Shown: positions 1 to 8,819, counted from the first letter of the stretch. The stretch: 64,000 nucleotides of DNA from Nocardioides pini (GCF_026712185.1 NZ_JAPPUX010000004.1:124001-188000), one strand, 5' to 3'. The notes: generated from the sequence alone by a model not told the origin. Numbers and translations are program-made.

Positions 1-630
1 CGCACCAGGTACGCCGTCTCGCTCCCGCAGCAGTACGCCCCCGGCAGCGCGTGGGCCTACAACAACGCCGCCATCCAGGTGCTCGAGCCGGTGCTGGAGG
101 AGGCGACGGGGATGCCGGTGGCGAGGTTCGCCCGGAAGCGGCTCTTCGAGCCGCTCGGCATGACCCGCACGTCGTTCATCACCGACCGCGCGGACGACGC
201 GGCCGTGTTCTACGGCCTTCGCACGACGTGCCTCGACATCGCCCGGCTCGGCCGGCTCTACCTCGACGGCGGCACGGTGGGCGGCCGGCGCATCCTCGAC
301 GACTCCTACATCCGACGCGCGGTCGGCGAGTCCTCGACGGTCCACAACGCGGCCTACGGCTACCTCTGGTGGCTCAACCGTCCCGGCGCCCTCCGCGGGG
401 CGACCGACCCGGTCGACGCACAGGGCCAGCCGCTGCGGCCGGTCACCGGGCAGCTGGCACCGTCGGCGCCCGTCGACGTCTTCGCGGCGCTCGGCTTCGG
501 CGGCCAGGTGCTGCTCGTCGACCCGTCCTCGCGCACCATGGTGGTGCGCCTCGGCCTGCCCGCACAGCCGGGCGCGGAGGCGTACGGCTTCGGCAACGCC
601 GCCCGCGTGCTGACCCGCGCCCTGCGCTGA
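1..630 (+). CDS. Serine hydrolase, beta-lactamase / penicillin-binding-like family (5' end outside window)
   Basis: This is the C-terminal 209 residues of a gene that begins before the window; the frame is open from base 1 and stops with TGA at 628-630. The visible part carries YNNAAIQ, which fits the Tyr-x-Asn motif of the class C beta-lactamase / esterase family, followed by LFEPLGMTRTSF, a phrase typical of that family. Further on, AYGYLWWLNR and AALGFGGQVLLVDP fit the C-terminal active-site strand region. The N-terminal Ser-x-x-Lys motif lies outside the window, so catalytic competence cannot be judged. Members act as esterases, D-amino-acid peptidases or beta-lactamases, often secreted; the substrate here is unknown. 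It converges on pdxS across a GC-rich hairpin. Confidence 0.85.
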   Translation, partial: RTRYAVSLPQQYAPGSAWAYNNAAIQVLEPVLEEATGMPVARFARKRLFEPLGMTRTSFITDRADDAAVFYGLRTTCLDIARLGRLYLDGGTVGGRRILDDSYIRRAVGESSTVHNAAYGYLWWLNRPGALRGATDPVDAQGQPLRPVTGQLAPSAPVDVFAALGFGGQVLLVDPSSRTMVVRLGLPAQPGAEAYGFGNAARVLTRALR

Positions 631-641
631 GGGGGGTGGGA

Positions 642-669
642 GCCGCGGCGGCCGGTGGACCGCCGCGGC
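642..669. terminator. GC-rich hairpin between convergent genes
   Basis: GCCGCGGCGG (642-651) and CCGCCGCGGC (660-669) form a perfect 10-bp inverted repeat around an 8-base loop. It sits between the convergent stops of the serine hydrolase (630) and pdxS (676). There is no T tract on either side, as is common for hairpins in high-GC actinobacteria, so a bidirectional terminator role is inferred from position only. Confidence 0.5.
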
Positions 670-675
670 CCCGCG

Positions 676-1596
676 TCACCAGCCGCGCTCGGCCAGGCGG
701 TGCGGCTGCGGGATCTCGTCGACGTTGATGCCGACCATGGCCTCGCCGAGGCCGCGGGAGACCTTGGCGACCACGTCGGGGTCGTCGTGGAAGGTCGTGG
801 CCTTCACGATGGCCTCGGCCCGCTGGGCCGGGTTGCCGGACTTGAAGATGCCCGACCCGACGAAGACGCCCTCCGCGCCGAGCTGCATCATCATCGCGGC
901 GTCGGCCGGGGTGGCGATGCCGCCCGCGGTGAAGAGGACGACCGGCAGCTTGCCCGCGGCCGCGACCTCCTTGACCAGCTCGTAGGGGGCCTGCAGCTCC
1001 TTGGCCGCGACGTAGAGCTCGTCCTCGGACATGCTGTGCAGGCGACGCAGCTCGCCGCCGATGGTGCGCATGTGCATGACCGCGTTGGAGACGTCACCGG
1101 TGCCGGCCTCGCCCTTGGAGCGGATCATCGCCGCGCCCTCGGTGATGCGGCGCAGCGCCTCACCGAGGTTCGTGGCACCGCACACGAAGGGAACGGTGAA
1201 GGCCCACTTGTCGATGTGGTTGGTGTAATCGGCCGGGGTGAGCACCTCGGACTCGTCGATGTAGTCGACGCCGAGCGACTGCAGCACCTGCGCCTCGGCG
1301 AAGTGGCCGATGCGGGCCTTGGCCATCACCGGGATCGATACGGCCTCGATGATCCCGTCGATCATGTCGGGGTCGCTCATCCGGGACACGCCGCCCTGGG
1401 CGCGGATGTCGGCCGGGACGCGCTCGAGCGCCATCACGGCGACCGCGCCGGCGTCCTCCGCGATCTTGGCCTGGTCGGGGGTGACGACGTCCATGATCAC
1501 GCCGCCCTTCAGCATCTCGGCCATGCCGCGCTTGACGCGGCTCGTGCCGTGCTCGAGGGGGGTGTCGACAGCCGTCTCGGGAGTGTGCTCAGCCAT
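676..1596 (-). CDS. pdxS: Pyridoxal 5'-phosphate synthase lyase subunit PdxS
   Basis: A 306-residue PdxS, the synthase subunit that condenses ribose 5-phosphate, glyceraldehyde 3-phosphate and ammonia into PLP (deoxyxylulose-independent vitamin B6 route, cytoplasmic). Full family length is present: [17 protein letters not shown] near residues 21-37, the Schiff-base lysine in MAKARIGH (K93), and the second lysine segment SKGEAGTGD (K161). The ATG at 1596 is chosen because the conserved protein starts soon after it; an in-frame ATG at 1620 would add eight residues. The usual partner PdxT, the glutaminase that supplies ammonia, is not next to it and not elsewhere in the window, which is slightly unusual. 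Neighbouring pgsA-like, HIT and thrS genes resemble the mycobacterial order. Confidence 0.96.
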   Translation of the reverse strand: MAEHTPETAVDTPLEHGTSRVKRGMAEMLKGGVIMDVVTPDQAKIAEDAGAVAVMALERVPADIRAQGGVSRMSDPDMIDGIIEAVSIPVMAKARIGHFAEAQVLQSLGVDYIDESEVLTPADYTNHIDKWAFTVPFVCGATNLGEALRRITEGAAMIRSKGEAGTGDVSNAVMHMRTIGGELRRLHSMSEDELYVAAKELQAPYELVKEVAAAGKLPVVLFTAGGIATPADAAMMMQLGAEGVFVGSGIFKSGNPAQRAEAIVKATTFHDDPDVVAKVSRGLGEAMVGINVDEIPQPHRLAERGW

Positions 1597-1661
1597 GCCT
1601 CGATCGTAGTGCGGGCTCATCCGAAAGGATGCATCGCCACCACCGATGGTCGAGGGCCAGA

Positions 1662-2285
1662 TCAGGCCTGCGAGGCGGCGCGGGCGAGCGCCTGCCGCCA
1701 CACGACCCAGATGCGCTGCGCGACGGTGACGGTGGCCGCGATCGCGAGGGCCCAGAGGGCGACCTCGAGCAGGATCCAGAGGTCGAGGAGGTCGGCGAAG
1801 AACGCCGGCACGAGCATCCCCACGAGGCGGTCGGGCCGCTCCGCGATGCCGACCTTGGCGTCGTACCCGAGGTGGTCGGCCTTGGCGCGGGCGTACGACG
1901 TCACGGCGCCCATCACGAGGATGACGAGGCACAGCCACAGGTAGAGGTGGCTCTCGCGCTCCCAGGCGAAGAAGAGCGCCAGCCCGGCGAACAGCGCGCC
2001 GTCGGCGACCCGGTCGAGCGTCGAGTCGAGGAAGGCGCCGAAGTCGTCCTTGCGCCCCACCTTGCGGGCCATCGCCCCGTCGACGAGGTCGCTGAAGACG
2101 AAGGCGGTGATGAAGAGGACGCCCTCCCACACCATGCCGCGGGGGAAGAAGAACAGCGCGCCGAAGCTGACCCCCAGCGTGCCGACCAGCGTCACCACGT
2201 CGGGGCTGATGCCCAGGCGGATGAACAGGTTGATGAAGGGCGCGAGCATCACGCCCTGCCAGAACTGCTTGAACCGATCGAGCAC
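1662..2285 (-). CDS. pgsA: CDP-alcohol phosphatidyltransferase, probably phosphatidylinositol phosphate synthase
   Basis: A 207-residue multi-pass membrane enzyme starting at GTG 2285. It has the family signature D-x2-D-G-x2-A-R-x8-G-x3-D-x3-D, seen here as [10 protein letters not shown] followed by GAFLDSTLD; its aspartates bind metal and the CDP-diacylglycerol head. Hydrophobic stretches cover most of the protein, about six helices. In actinobacteria the member encoded near HIT, thrS and pdxS joins inositol 1-phosphate to CDP-diacylglycerol, making the precursor of phosphatidylinositol and its mannosides. Assignment to that branch rather than phosphatidylglycerophosphate synthase rests on gene context and is inference. 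The inositol-monophosphatase-like gene lies 9 bases upstream on the same strand. Confidence 0.88.
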   Translation of the reverse strand: MLDRFKQFWQGVMLAPFINLFIRLGISPDVVTLVGTLGVSFGALFFFPRGMVWEGVLFITAFVFSDLVDGAMARKVGRKDDFGAFLDSTLDRVADGALFAGLALFFAWERESHLYLWLCLVILVMGAVTSYARAKADHLGYDAKVGIAERPDRLVGMLVPAFFADLLDLWILLEVALWALAIAATVTVAQRIWVVWRQALARAASQA

Positions 2286-2294
2286 GGCGGCAGG

Positions 2295-3077
2295 CTATCG
2301 GTCGAGCAGCGCGGCGCGGACGTCCGCCACGGCGGCGGGGGCCCCGGAGACCGTCCACTCCACCCCCGAGGCCGCCACGACGACCGACTCGCCACCCGCG
2401 CCTCGGATGATCGCGGCGCCCGGCAGCCGGTCCCAGTCGGCCACCGAGTGCTGGAAGAGCACGTCCCACTGTCCGGAGGCGATCGCCATCGTGTCCATCG
2501 TCCCGGAGCCGAGCATCCGCAGCGTGCCGACCTGGCCCAGGGCGCGCGCGAAGGCCTCGCCGACCTCGCTGCCGAAGAACGGCGGGTGCAGGTAGGTCGC
2601 GGCGCACCGCGCCTCGCGCGGGGTGTCGGGCAGCGGGGCGAGCGGCTCGCCGTCGCAGGTGCTCGGCAGGTCGGGTCCACCCACCCAGGTGCGCAGGCTG
2701 GCGGCGTGGTGGACCGCACCGAGCAGCACGTCGTCCTCGTCGTGCAGGGCGATCGCGGTGCACCACCAGTCGCTGCCGCGGGAGAAGTTGAAGGTGCCGT
2801 CCACGGGGTCGATCACCCAGGTGCGGCCCGAGGTGCCGGGCCTCGACGTGCCCTCCTCCCCCACGATCGCGTCGTCCGGCCGCTCGGCGGCGAGCTGCTG
2901 GACGATCAGCCGCTCGGCGGCGGTGTCGGCCTGGGTGACGATGTCGGAGCCGCTGGTCTTGCGCTCGACGTCGAGGCCCTCCTGCCGGATGCGGGCCGCC
3001 AGCAGCGCCGCCTCGCGGACCAGGTCGGCGGCCAGCGCTGCGTCGCGGGCGAGGTGCGAGTCGTCCACGGCGGCCAC
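2295..3077 (-). CDS. Inositol monophosphatase / CysQ-like phosphatase
   Basis: A 260-residue Mg-dependent phosphatase of the inositol monophosphatase superfamily. Metal-binding motifs are visible: GEEG, then [15 protein letters not shown], and a C-terminal [11 protein letters not shown] matching the WD motif. Such enzymes remove phosphate from inositol phosphate, fructose bisphosphate or 3'-phosphoadenosine 5'-phosphate; sequence alone does not decide. Being immediately upstream of the probable phosphatidylinositol phosphate synthase makes an inositol role attractive. GTG 3077 is preferred; GTG 3068 is possible, and an open frame extends to 3158 without family-like sequence. Transcription diverges from the small basic gene at 3140. 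Confidence 0.86.
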   Translation of the reverse strand: MAAVDDSHLARDAALAADLVREAALLAARIRQEGLDVERKTSGSDIVTQADTAAERLIVQQLAAERPDDAIVGEEGTSRPGTSGRTWVIDPVDGTFNFSRGSDWWCTAIALHDEDDVLLGAVHHAASLRTWVGGPDLPSTCDGEPLAPLPDTPREARCAATYLHPPFFGSEVGEAFARALGQVGTLRMLGSGTMDTMAIASGQWDVLFQHSVADWDRLPGAAIIRGAGGESVVVAASGVEWTVSGAPAAVADVRAALLDR

Positions 3078-3139
3078 GTTAGTCGGCGCGCGTAGGGTGG
3101 AGGCACGGAGCCATCCAGGCTTCCGACCGAGGAGCCCCG

Positions 3140-3274
3140 ATGAGCGACAAGTCGCCACGGCAAGGCATGTCCAAGAAGTCCGGAAAGTCCATCAAGGAGA
3201 AGCGGGCCGAGAAGCACGCCAAGGCAGCGGGGAAGAACGACACCGCCGACGGCTTGCTGCCCAAGAAGAAGTGA
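3140..3274 (+). CDS. Small lysine-rich basic protein, unknown function
   Basis: A 44-residue protein reading MSDKSPRQGMSKKSGKSI and ending DGLLPKKK. It is strongly basic, with repeated lysine and serine, no hydrophobic segment and no cysteine. A GGAG sequence sits just before ATG 3140. The stop at 3272-3274 overlaps the GTG start of the next gene (GTGA at 3271-3274), so the two are probably translationally coupled, which is the best evidence that it is a real gene. From memory, similar short Lys-rich proteins are annotated as hypothetical in actinobacteria. A nucleic-acid-binding role is a guess from charge only. Confidence 0.7.
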   Translation: MSDKSPRQGMSKKSGKSIKEKRAEKHAKAAGKNDTADGLLPKKK

Positions 3275-4413
3275 CCGTCCTCGGTCTCGGGGTCATCGGG
3301 ACGTCCGCCAAGGAGAACGAGCACCGGCTCCCCCTGCACCCCGAGCACCTGTCGCGCCTGGCGCCCGACGTCGCTTCCCGGACCACCCTCGAGCACGGCT
3401 ACGCCGACCGGTTCGGCCTCAGCGACGACGATCTGGCCCCGCACGTGGCCGGCTTCGCGTCGCGCGAGGAGATCCTGCGGGACTCCGACGTCGTCCTGCT
3501 GCCCAAGCCGCAGCACGAGGACGTCGCGGCGATGCGCGCCGGACAGGTCCTGTGGGGGTGGCCGCACTGCGTCCAGGACCCGGTGATCACCGAGCTGGCG
3601 ATCGAGCGGGAGCTCACCCTGATCGCGTTCGAGGCGATGAACCACTGGACCGCCGACGGGCACGTCGGCCTCCACGTCTTCCACAAGAACAACGAGCTCG
3701 CCGGCTACTGCTCGGTGCTCCAGGCGATGGAGCTGGTGGGCGTCACCGGCGACTACGGCCGTCGGCTCAGCGCCGTCGTGATCGGCTTCGGCGCCACGGC
3801 GCGCGGTGCCGTCACCGCCCTGAACGCCCACGGCGTCAGCGACGTCGCCGTCCTGACCACCCGCGGCGTGGCGGCCGTCGGCTCGCCCATCCACTCGGTC
3901 CGGATCCGCCAGTTCGACCACGACCCCGACGACCCCGGCGCGAGCCAGGTGATCACCGACGAAGGCCGCGTGCCGCTGGCGCCGTACCTGGCGAAGCACG
4001 ACATCGTCGTGAACTGCACCCTCCAGGACACCGCCGCGCCGCTGACCTACCTGCGGACCGAGGACCTGGCGGGCTTCCGCACGGGCAGCCTGATCGTCGA
4101 CGTCTCGTGCGACGAGGGCATGGGGTTCTCGTGGGCCGTGCCGACGACCTTCGACGACCCGATGTTCACCGTCGGGGGCCGCGTCCACTACTACGCCGTG
4201 GACCACAGCCCGTCCTACCTCTGGAACTCGGCCACGTGGGAGAACAGCGAGGCCCTGCTCCCCTTCGTGGACGCCGTCCTCGCCGGTCCCCGGGCGTGGG
4301 ACGCCGACGAGACCATCACCCGGGCGACCGAGATCCGTGACGGACGGATCCGCAACCCGGCGATCCTGGCGTTCCAGGGGCGGGCCGCCGAGCACCCCTA
4401 CCGGGTGCTCTGA
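3271..4413 (+). CDS. Alanine dehydrogenase / PNT-fold enzyme, N5-(carboxyethyl)ornithine synthase-like
   Basis: A 380-residue enzyme starting at GTG 3271, overlapping the upstream stop. The N-terminal GTSAKENEHRLPLHPEHL matches the substrate-domain opening of alanine dehydrogenase and N5-(carboxyethyl)ornithine synthase. A Rossmann segment follows at SAVVIGFGATARGAVTAL (about residues 169-186), then IVDVSCDEGMGFSWAVP and PSYLWNSATWENSEALLPF. The carboxyethylornithine synthase branch reductively condenses pyruvate with ornithine or lysine using NADPH. I infer that branch from the KENE-R opening and the family-like C-terminus; simple alanine dehydrogenase or a saccharopine-dehydrogenase relative cannot be excluded. 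Its last 16 bases overlap the convergent HIT gene. Confidence 0.72.
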   Translation: MTVLGLGVIGTSAKENEHRLPLHPEHLSRLAPDVASRTTLEHGYADRFGLSDDDLAPHVAGFASREEILRDSDVVLLPKPQHEDVAAMRAGQVLWGWPHCVQDPVITELAIERELTLIAFEAMNHWTADGHVGLHVFHKNNELAGYCSVLQAMELVGVTGDYGRRLSAVVIGFGATARGAVTALNAHGVSDVAVLTTRGVAAVGSPIHSVRIRQFDHDPDDPGASQVITDEGRVPLAPYLAKHDIVVNCTLQDTAAPLTYLRTEDLAGFRTGSLIVDVSCDEGMGFSWAVPTTFDDPMFTVGGRVHYYAVDHSPSYLWNSATWENSEALLPFVDAVLAGPRAWDADETITRATEIRDGRIRNPAILAFQGRAAEHPYRVL

Positions 4414-4907
4414 GTCGACCCCCACGCGTCGGCCAGCAGGTCGCGCGTGTCCTCGAGCAGCTGCGGCAGGGTCTTGGTGCCGCCGATGACGGTGATGAAG
4501 TTGGCGTCACCGGTCCACCGCGGCACGACGTGCTGGTGGAGGTGCTCCGACAGCGAGCCCCCGGCGGACCGGCCGAGGTTGAGCCCGACGTTGAACGAGT
4601 GCGGACGGCTCACCGCGCGCACGGTCCGCAGGGCCTGCTGCGTCATCGCCATCAGCTCGGCCGCCTCCTCGGCGGTGAGGTCGGTGAGGTCGGCGACGTG
4701 GCGGTAGGGCAGCACCATCAGGTGGCCGGGATTGTAGGGGTGCAGGTTGAGCACGACGTAGGTCGACTCGCCGCGCGCCACGACCAGCGTCTCCTCGTCG
4801 GGGTGCGAGGGGATCGCGCAGAACGGGCAGCCCTCGTCCTCGACCGCCGTGCGGACGTAGGCCATCCGGTGGGGCGTCCAGATCCGCTCCAGCGCGTCGT
4901 CACTCAT
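4398..4907 (-). CDS. HIT-domain nucleotide hydrolase / phosphorylase
   Basis: A 169-residue histidine-triad protein. The catalytic triad is clear in SEHLHQHVVPRW (H-x-H-x-H), preceded by GCPFCAIPS near the N-terminus, which resembles the metal-binding Cys pair of the actinobacterial branch. LNLHPYNPGHLMVLPYRHVADL matches the conserved middle of the fold. Such proteins act on nucleotide phosphates such as Ap4A or on adenylated compounds. Position between thrS and pgsA is the same as for the mycobacterial Ap4A phosphorylase gene, supporting orthology (inference). The start at ATG 4907 gives the family length. Confidence 0.9.
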   Translation of the reverse strand: MSDDALERIWTPHRMAYVRTAVEDEGCPFCAIPSHPDEETLVVARGESTYVVLNLHPYNPGHLMVLPYRHVADLTDLTAEEAAELMAMTQQALRTVRAVSRPHSFNVGLNLGRSAGGSLSEHLHQHVVPRWTGDANFITVIGGTKTLPQLLEDTRDLLADAWGSTQSTR

Positions 4908-4930
4908 GACAGCGATCCTAGGGTGACCGC

Positions 4931-5410
4931 ATGACGTCGATCCGACCGGCCGAGGACGCCGACATGGCCGCGGTGGCCGACCTCTGGCACGAGGGCTGGC
5001 ACGACGGGCACGCCGGTCACGTGCCCGACGGCCTGACCGCCGCGCGCACCCTGACCGCCTTCCACGAGCGCACGCCGCCGCGGGTCGCGGACACGGCGGT
5101 CGCGGTCGCCGACGACGGGTCGCTGCAGGGGTTCGTGATGGTCGTGGACGACGAGGTGGAGCAGGTGTTCGTCGCGCGGTCGGCGCGTGGGAGCGGGCTG
5201 GCGAGCGAGCTGCTGGCCGAGGCCGAGCGGCGGGTGGGAGCCGCCGGCCACTCCACGGCGTGGCTGGCGGTCGTGGTGGGCAACGCGCGCGCCCGGCGGT
5301 TCTACGAGCGGCACGGCTGGGTCGACCGCGGCGACCTCCCATACGAGGTCAGCGCCGGCGGGCAGTCCTTCGTCTCCCCCTGCCGGAGGTACGTCAAGCG
5401 GGTGCGGTGA
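4931..5410 (+). CDS. GNAT family N-acetyltransferase
   Basis: A 159-residue single-domain acetyltransferase. It opens with TSIRPAEDADMAAVADLW, the usual first strand and helix of the GNAT fold. Acetyl-CoA binding is indicated by EQVFVARSARGSGLASELL (R/Q-x-x-G-x-G/A type loop, about residues 77-95) and the closing NARARRFYERHGWVDRG. The acceptor cannot be predicted. It is divergent from the HIT gene with only 23 bases between starts, so the two may share a regulatory region. Its 3' end overlaps the convergent gene at 5394 by 17 bases. Confidence 0.9.
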   Translation: MTSIRPAEDADMAAVADLWHEGWHDGHAGHVPDGLTAARTLTAFHERTPPRVADTAVAVADDGSLQGFVMVVDDEVEQVFVARSARGSGLASELLAEAERRVGAAGHSTAWLAVVVGNARARRFYERHGWVDRGDLPYEVSAGGQSFVSPCRRYVKRVR

Positions 5411-5876
5411 CGGCCTCGCGGACCCGGTCCAGCATCGCCTGCTCGCCGGCGCTGACCTGCTCCGCGTGGAAGCCCATGAAGCCGCCCTCCTTGGCCGCCG
5501 CGGCCGCGGCCTCGGCGCTCGCGAGCAGCCAGGCGCCGTACGCCGACGTCTCCTCCGCCGACGCCTTGGCCGCCACGATGCCCACCACCTCGCGGAGCTC
5601 GCCGACCACCTCGTCCCCCACGGCGGGCCCCGTGGGCTTGTAGCCCTTGAGCGGGTGCCGGTGCTCCTGCACCATGCCCTGGACGTCGAGCGCCACGTCG
5701 GCCAGGAGCTGCTCGCGGCTCGGCGGGCTGGTGGCCGACCGCATCGTCGCCATCGTCTCCTTCGCGGCCTCGATCGGACCGCCCGGGTCGGCCAGGGAGA
5801 TCGCCAGCCCGGCCACGAAGGGTGCCCGCAGGATCCGGGTCCACTCCTCCTCGGAGAAGTCGCTCTTCGTCGTCAC
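5394..5876 (-). CDS. Conserved helical protein of unknown function
   Basis: A 160-residue protein starting at GTG 5876 (TTKSDFSEEEWTRIL). It is rich in Ala and Glu and appears entirely helical, with no signal peptide, membrane segment or catalytic motif I recognise. The pattern of FSEEEW near the N-terminus, LREVVGIVAAKAS in the middle, and GGFMGFHAEQVSAGEQ near the C-terminus resembles actinobacterial proteins I recall only as hypothetical. It is flanked by a GNAT acetyltransferase and a methyltransferase but is not obviously in an operon with either. No function is proposed. Confidence 0.68.
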   Translation of the reverse strand: MTTKSDFSEEEWTRILRAPFVAGLAISLADPGGPIEAAKETMATMRSATSPPSREQLLADVALDVQGMVQEHRHPLKGYKPTGPAVGDEVVGELREVVGIVAAKASAEETSAYGAWLLASAEAAAAAAKEGGFMGFHAEQVSAGEQAMLDRVREAVTAPA

Positions 5877-5989
5877 ACCAGGTCTCCTTCGAGCGCGGTG
5901 GCCGCACCCCGAGCGGGCCGGCATCAGTGCCAGTGTCCGCCGCGGCCGGGGGGTTGTCCTCCCACGCGGCGGGGGAAGCACGCTGCTCG

Positions 5990-6151
5990 TCAGGCGTCCC
6001 CGCCCGAGCCCATCTGCTCCCCGAGGAACCCGGCGTTCGGGTCGAGGGACTGCTGGGGGATCCGCGGGTCGGGTCCCGGACCGCGCGAGAGGAGCAGCGA
6101 CCGGCCCCGTCCGCGTCTGCGTCGGTTCCGCCGCCGTCGCAGGGCGGCCAT
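5990..6151 (-). CDS. Possible 53-residue arginine-rich peptide
   Basis: The 347-base gap between 5877 and 6223 contains one open frame that looks protein-like: ATG 6151 to TGA 5990. It encodes an Arg-rich N-terminus (MAALRRRRNRRRRGRGRS) followed by a Pro/Gly-rich tail ending LGEQMGSGGDA. There is only a weak GAGAG before the start. Arg-rich frames arise easily in GC-rich DNA, so this could be chance. I see nothing else in this gap apart from GC-rich sequence. Confidence 0.3.
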   Translation of the reverse strand: MAALRRRRNRRRRGRGRSLLLSRGPGPDPRIPQQSLDPNAGFLGEQMGSGGDA

Positions 6152-6223
6152 CGCTCTCGTCAACACCCCTGGTCCCTTCGCTCCGGGCCGGTCGTGCCAC
6201 GGCGGAGGCGCGTTGTCCGGGCG

Positions 6224-6976
6224 TCAGCCCGCCTCGCAGACGCAGACCTGCAGCGCCGCGTCCGAGCTGAACGGCGTACGCGACCAGTCCCCGAAGCGCT
6301 CGGCGACCCGGAGGCCGCCGAGCGTGAGCAGCAGCGGCAGCTCCTGGGGGAAGATGCTCCTGATCTCGAGCGGCGCGACGATCATGTCGGCGTCGGCCTC
6401 GGAGGAGAGGTACCACGTCCCGCGGGTCACCTGGGCGGCCGCGTCGTACGTCTCCGCGACGTCGACGTGCACGACGCCACGGTCGGGATCGACGAACGAC
6501 AACGCGTCGCGCCTGCGTCGCACACCGTCTGCCTGGGCGAGCATGTGCACGCTCGGGTTGAACACGTCGAGGACCAGCCGCGCGCCGGGCGCCAGGTGGC
6601 GGCGCACCGACCGGAAGCAGCCCACCAGGTCGGCGGCCTCGTGGAGGTGCAGCAGCGAGTTGGCGGCGATGATGACGAGGTCGAACGTCCGGCCCAGGTC
6701 GAACGCACGCATGTCCCCCTGCACCCACTCCACCGCGACGCCCCGCACGTCCGCCCTGCGCCGGGCCCCGGCGAGCATGGCCGGCGACAGCTCGAGGCCC
6801 GTGCACGGGTGGCCGTCGGACGCGATCGGGACCAGCTTCTGCCCCGTCCCGGACCCGAGCTCAAGGACGTGCCCGCCTCGCCGATCGGCCTCGGCCCGGT
6901 AGAAGTCGACGGCCTGCGCGTCCCCGGGGAACAACCGGTCGTACAGCCCGGCGTCCGAGTAGAACTCCTCGCTCAT
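6224..6976 (-). CDS. Class I SAM-dependent methyltransferase
   Basis: A 250-residue Rossmann-fold methyltransferase. Motif I is HVLELGSGTGQKLVPIA (about residues 36-52); motif II includes CTGLELSPAML; the acidic motif is VQGDMRAFDLGRTFDLVI; and RSVRRHLAPGARLVLDVFNP follows. This arrangement matches small-molecule methyltransferases of the Methyltransf_25 kind. The acceptor is not predictable. ATG 6976 is chosen because GGGAGGG lies about 8 bases upstream; an in-frame ATG at 7021 would add 15 residues without conserved character. Divergent from the GNAT gene at 7096. Confidence 0.88.
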   Translation of the reverse strand: MSEEFYSDAGLYDRLFPGDAQAVDFYRAEADRRGGHVLELGSGTGQKLVPIASDGHPCTGLELSPAMLAGARRRADVRGVAVEWVQGDMRAFDLGRTFDLVIIAANSLLHLHEAADLVGCFRSVRRHLAPGARLVLDVFNPSVHMLAQADGVRRRRDALSFVDPDRGVVHVDVAETYDAAAQVTRGTWYLSSEADADMIVAPLEIRSIFPQELPLLLTLGGLRVAERFGDWSRTPFSSDAALQVCVCEAG

Positions 6977-7095
6977 GGGGACACCCTCCCCCGCCGGTGC
7001 CTTCGCCCGACCGAACGACACCCGGCCCGGCAGCCACGAGTGGTGAGCGACGCGCCGCGCCTCCCGTGGGCGGGCGCACCGTAGGCTCGCCTGCC

Positions 7096-7668
7096 GTGAC
7101 CCGACGCGAGGACCTCTCCTTCGACGTCCGTCCAGCCCGTCCCGGGGACGAGGTCGCGATCGCGCGGGTGTGCCGCGCGGGCTTCGTCCTCTCCTCGCGG
7201 GGCCTCCTCCCCCCGGACGTCGTCCAGCGGCAAGCCGCGCACTACTACGACGTGGAGCGCATCCGGCGCGAGATCGCGCCCCGTCCCCACGATCCGTCCT
7301 GGCAGGGGTACGTCGTCGCCGTGTCGGCGCACGGAGAGGTCCTCGGCGCAGCCGGCGGCGGTGTGGGCGACGGGCACGTCGGCAACGTGCTCGTGCTCTA
7401 CGTCGACACGGAGCTGCGTGGGCACGGGATCGGCACCGCCCTTCTCGACCACCTCACCGGTCAGCAGGGCGACGCCGGTGCCGCCGAGCAGTGGGTGTCG
7501 GTCACCAAGGGCAATGCGCTGGCCATCCCCTTCTACCGCGCACGTGGGTTCGTCGAGCGCGGCGAGGTCCCCTACGTGGCCGCCGACAGCGACGAGCCGA
7601 GCGGCACCACCCTCCGCATGAGTCGACCCGTCGAGCCGGCCGGCACGGCGCGCGAGCCGGGCTCCTAG
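7096..7668 (+). CDS. GNAT family N-acetyltransferase
   Basis: A 190-residue acetyltransferase beginning at GTG 7096 (TRREDLSFDVRPARPGDE). The acetyl-CoA site is seen in NVLVLYVDTELRGHGIGTALLDHL, with the R-G-H-G-I-G loop near residue 117, and the fold closes with NALAIPFYRARGFVERGEVPY. The substrate is unknown. An upstream ATG at 6997 is open but gives a Pro/Gly-rich extension overlapping the promoter region of the divergent methyltransferase, so it was not chosen. The stop overlaps the convergent aminotransferase by four bases. Confidence 0.87.
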   Translation: MTRREDLSFDVRPARPGDEVAIARVCRAGFVLSSRGLLPPDVVQRQAAHYYDVERIRREIAPRPHDPSWQGYVVAVSAHGEVLGAAGGGVGDGHVGNVLVLYVDTELRGHGIGTALLDHLTGQQGDAGAAEQWVSVTKGNALAIPFYRARGFVERGEVPYVAADSDEPSGTTLRMSRPVEPAGTAREPGS

Positions 7669-8819
7669 CGCCAGGCCTTGGCCAGCCGCTCGACGATCTC
7701 GGTGAGCCGGGCGGGCGAGGTGGCGATGTTGAGGCGCACGTGTCCGGTGGTGCCGGGGGCGTAGGAGTCCCCCGGGCTGACCTGGACGCGACCGCGCTCG
7801 AGCGCGACGGCCGCGGCGTCGTCGTGGCCGTAGGCGGAGGCGTCGAGCCAGGCGAGGTAGGTGGCCTCGAGGGGCCGCATCCGGACCTCGGGCAGGTGCT
7901 CGGCCAGCAGCGAGGCGAGCAGCGTGCGTTGCTCGTCGAGCCGCTCGACGAGCGAGGCGAGCCACGGGTCGCCGAGGTCGTACGCCGATCGCGCCGCGAC
8001 CACGCCGAGGGGCGACCACGAGTCGTTGCGCGACATCGGCTGGGCGTCGAGGCGGGCCCGGTCGGCGGCGGAGGGCACGACGAGCTGGGCGCAGCGCAGG
8101 CCGGCGGTGTTGAACGCCTTCGACGCCGCGACCACGGCGACCGCGTGGTCGTGCGTGCCTTCGATCGAGAGGTAGGAGACGTGCTCGGCCCCGGGCAGCA
8201 CGAGCGGCGCGTGGATCTCGTCGCTGACGACCCTCGCGCCGTGGCGCACGACGACGTCGCGGATCCCCTCGAGCTCAGCTCGGGTGAAGACGCGGCCCCA
8301 CGGGTTGTGCGGCTGGGTGAGCAACAACGTCTGCGCGCCCTCGGCGAAGAGGCGTTCGAGCGCATCCAGGTCGATCTCGCAACGCTCCGCCGACGTGGGG
8401 ACCTCGAGCAGGTGCTCGGCACGGCCGGTGACCTGGGCCAGGCCGTGCTGGGCGTTGTAGCCCGGCGTCGGGAAGACCACGCCGCCGGGGCCGCTGAGCA
8501 CGTCGATCGCGACCCGCACCCCGGCGGTCACGTCGACCACCTCGCGCACCGCCTCGGGGTCCGGGGCCCAGCCGAAGTGGCGCGCTGCCCAGCCTGCGTA
8601 CGCCTCCCCCAGCCGCGGGTCCCGCTCCAGCGGGTAGCCGGTGATCCCCTCGGCGAGCGCCCCCTGCACCGCGTCCATCACGACCGGGTCGACGGCGTAG
8701 TCCATCTCCGCGACCCACGCCGGGAGGACGCCCTCGGGCACCCCCCACTTGAGCGGGAGCGCCCGACGGGCCTGCTCCTCGGTGAGGTCGACGATCGGGC
8801 GACGTGCGTCCGTGTCCAT
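7665..8819 (-). CDS. PLP-dependent MalY/PatB-type aminotransferase (C-S lyase-like)
   Basis: A 384-residue fold-type I PLP enzyme of the MalY/PatB group, whose members are usually cystathionine beta-lyases or related C-S lyases. Features: LPLKWGVPEGVLPAWVAEMDY near the start, TPGYNAQHGLAQ, LLTQPHNPWGRVFTRAEL for the cofactor-pocket Asn, VVSDEIHAPLV for the Asp that contacts the pyridine nitrogen, and AASKAFNTAGLRCAQLV carrying the Schiff-base lysine. Length fits the family. Its ATG shares a base with the stop of the small gene before it (TGATG), so it is probably the last cistron of a thrS operon. The biochemical substrate is inferred only at family level. Confidence 0.88.
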   Translation of the reverse strand: MDTDARRPIVDLTEEQARRALPLKWGVPEGVLPAWVAEMDYAVDPVVMDAVQGALAEGITGYPLERDPRLGEAYAGWAARHFGWAPDPEAVREVVDVTAGVRVAIDVLSGPGGVVFPTPGYNAQHGLAQVTGRAEHLLEVPTSAERCEIDLDALERLFAEGAQTLLLTQPHNPWGRVFTRAELEGIRDVVVRHGARVVSDEIHAPLVLPGAEHVSYLSIEGTHDHAVAVVAASKAFNTAGLRCAQLVVPSAADRARLDAQPMSRNDSWSPLGVVAARSAYDLGDPWLASLVERLDEQRTLLASLLAEHLPEVRMRPLEATYLAWLDASAYGHDDAAAVALERGRVQVSPGDSYAPGTTGHVRLNIATSPARLTEIVERLAKAWR

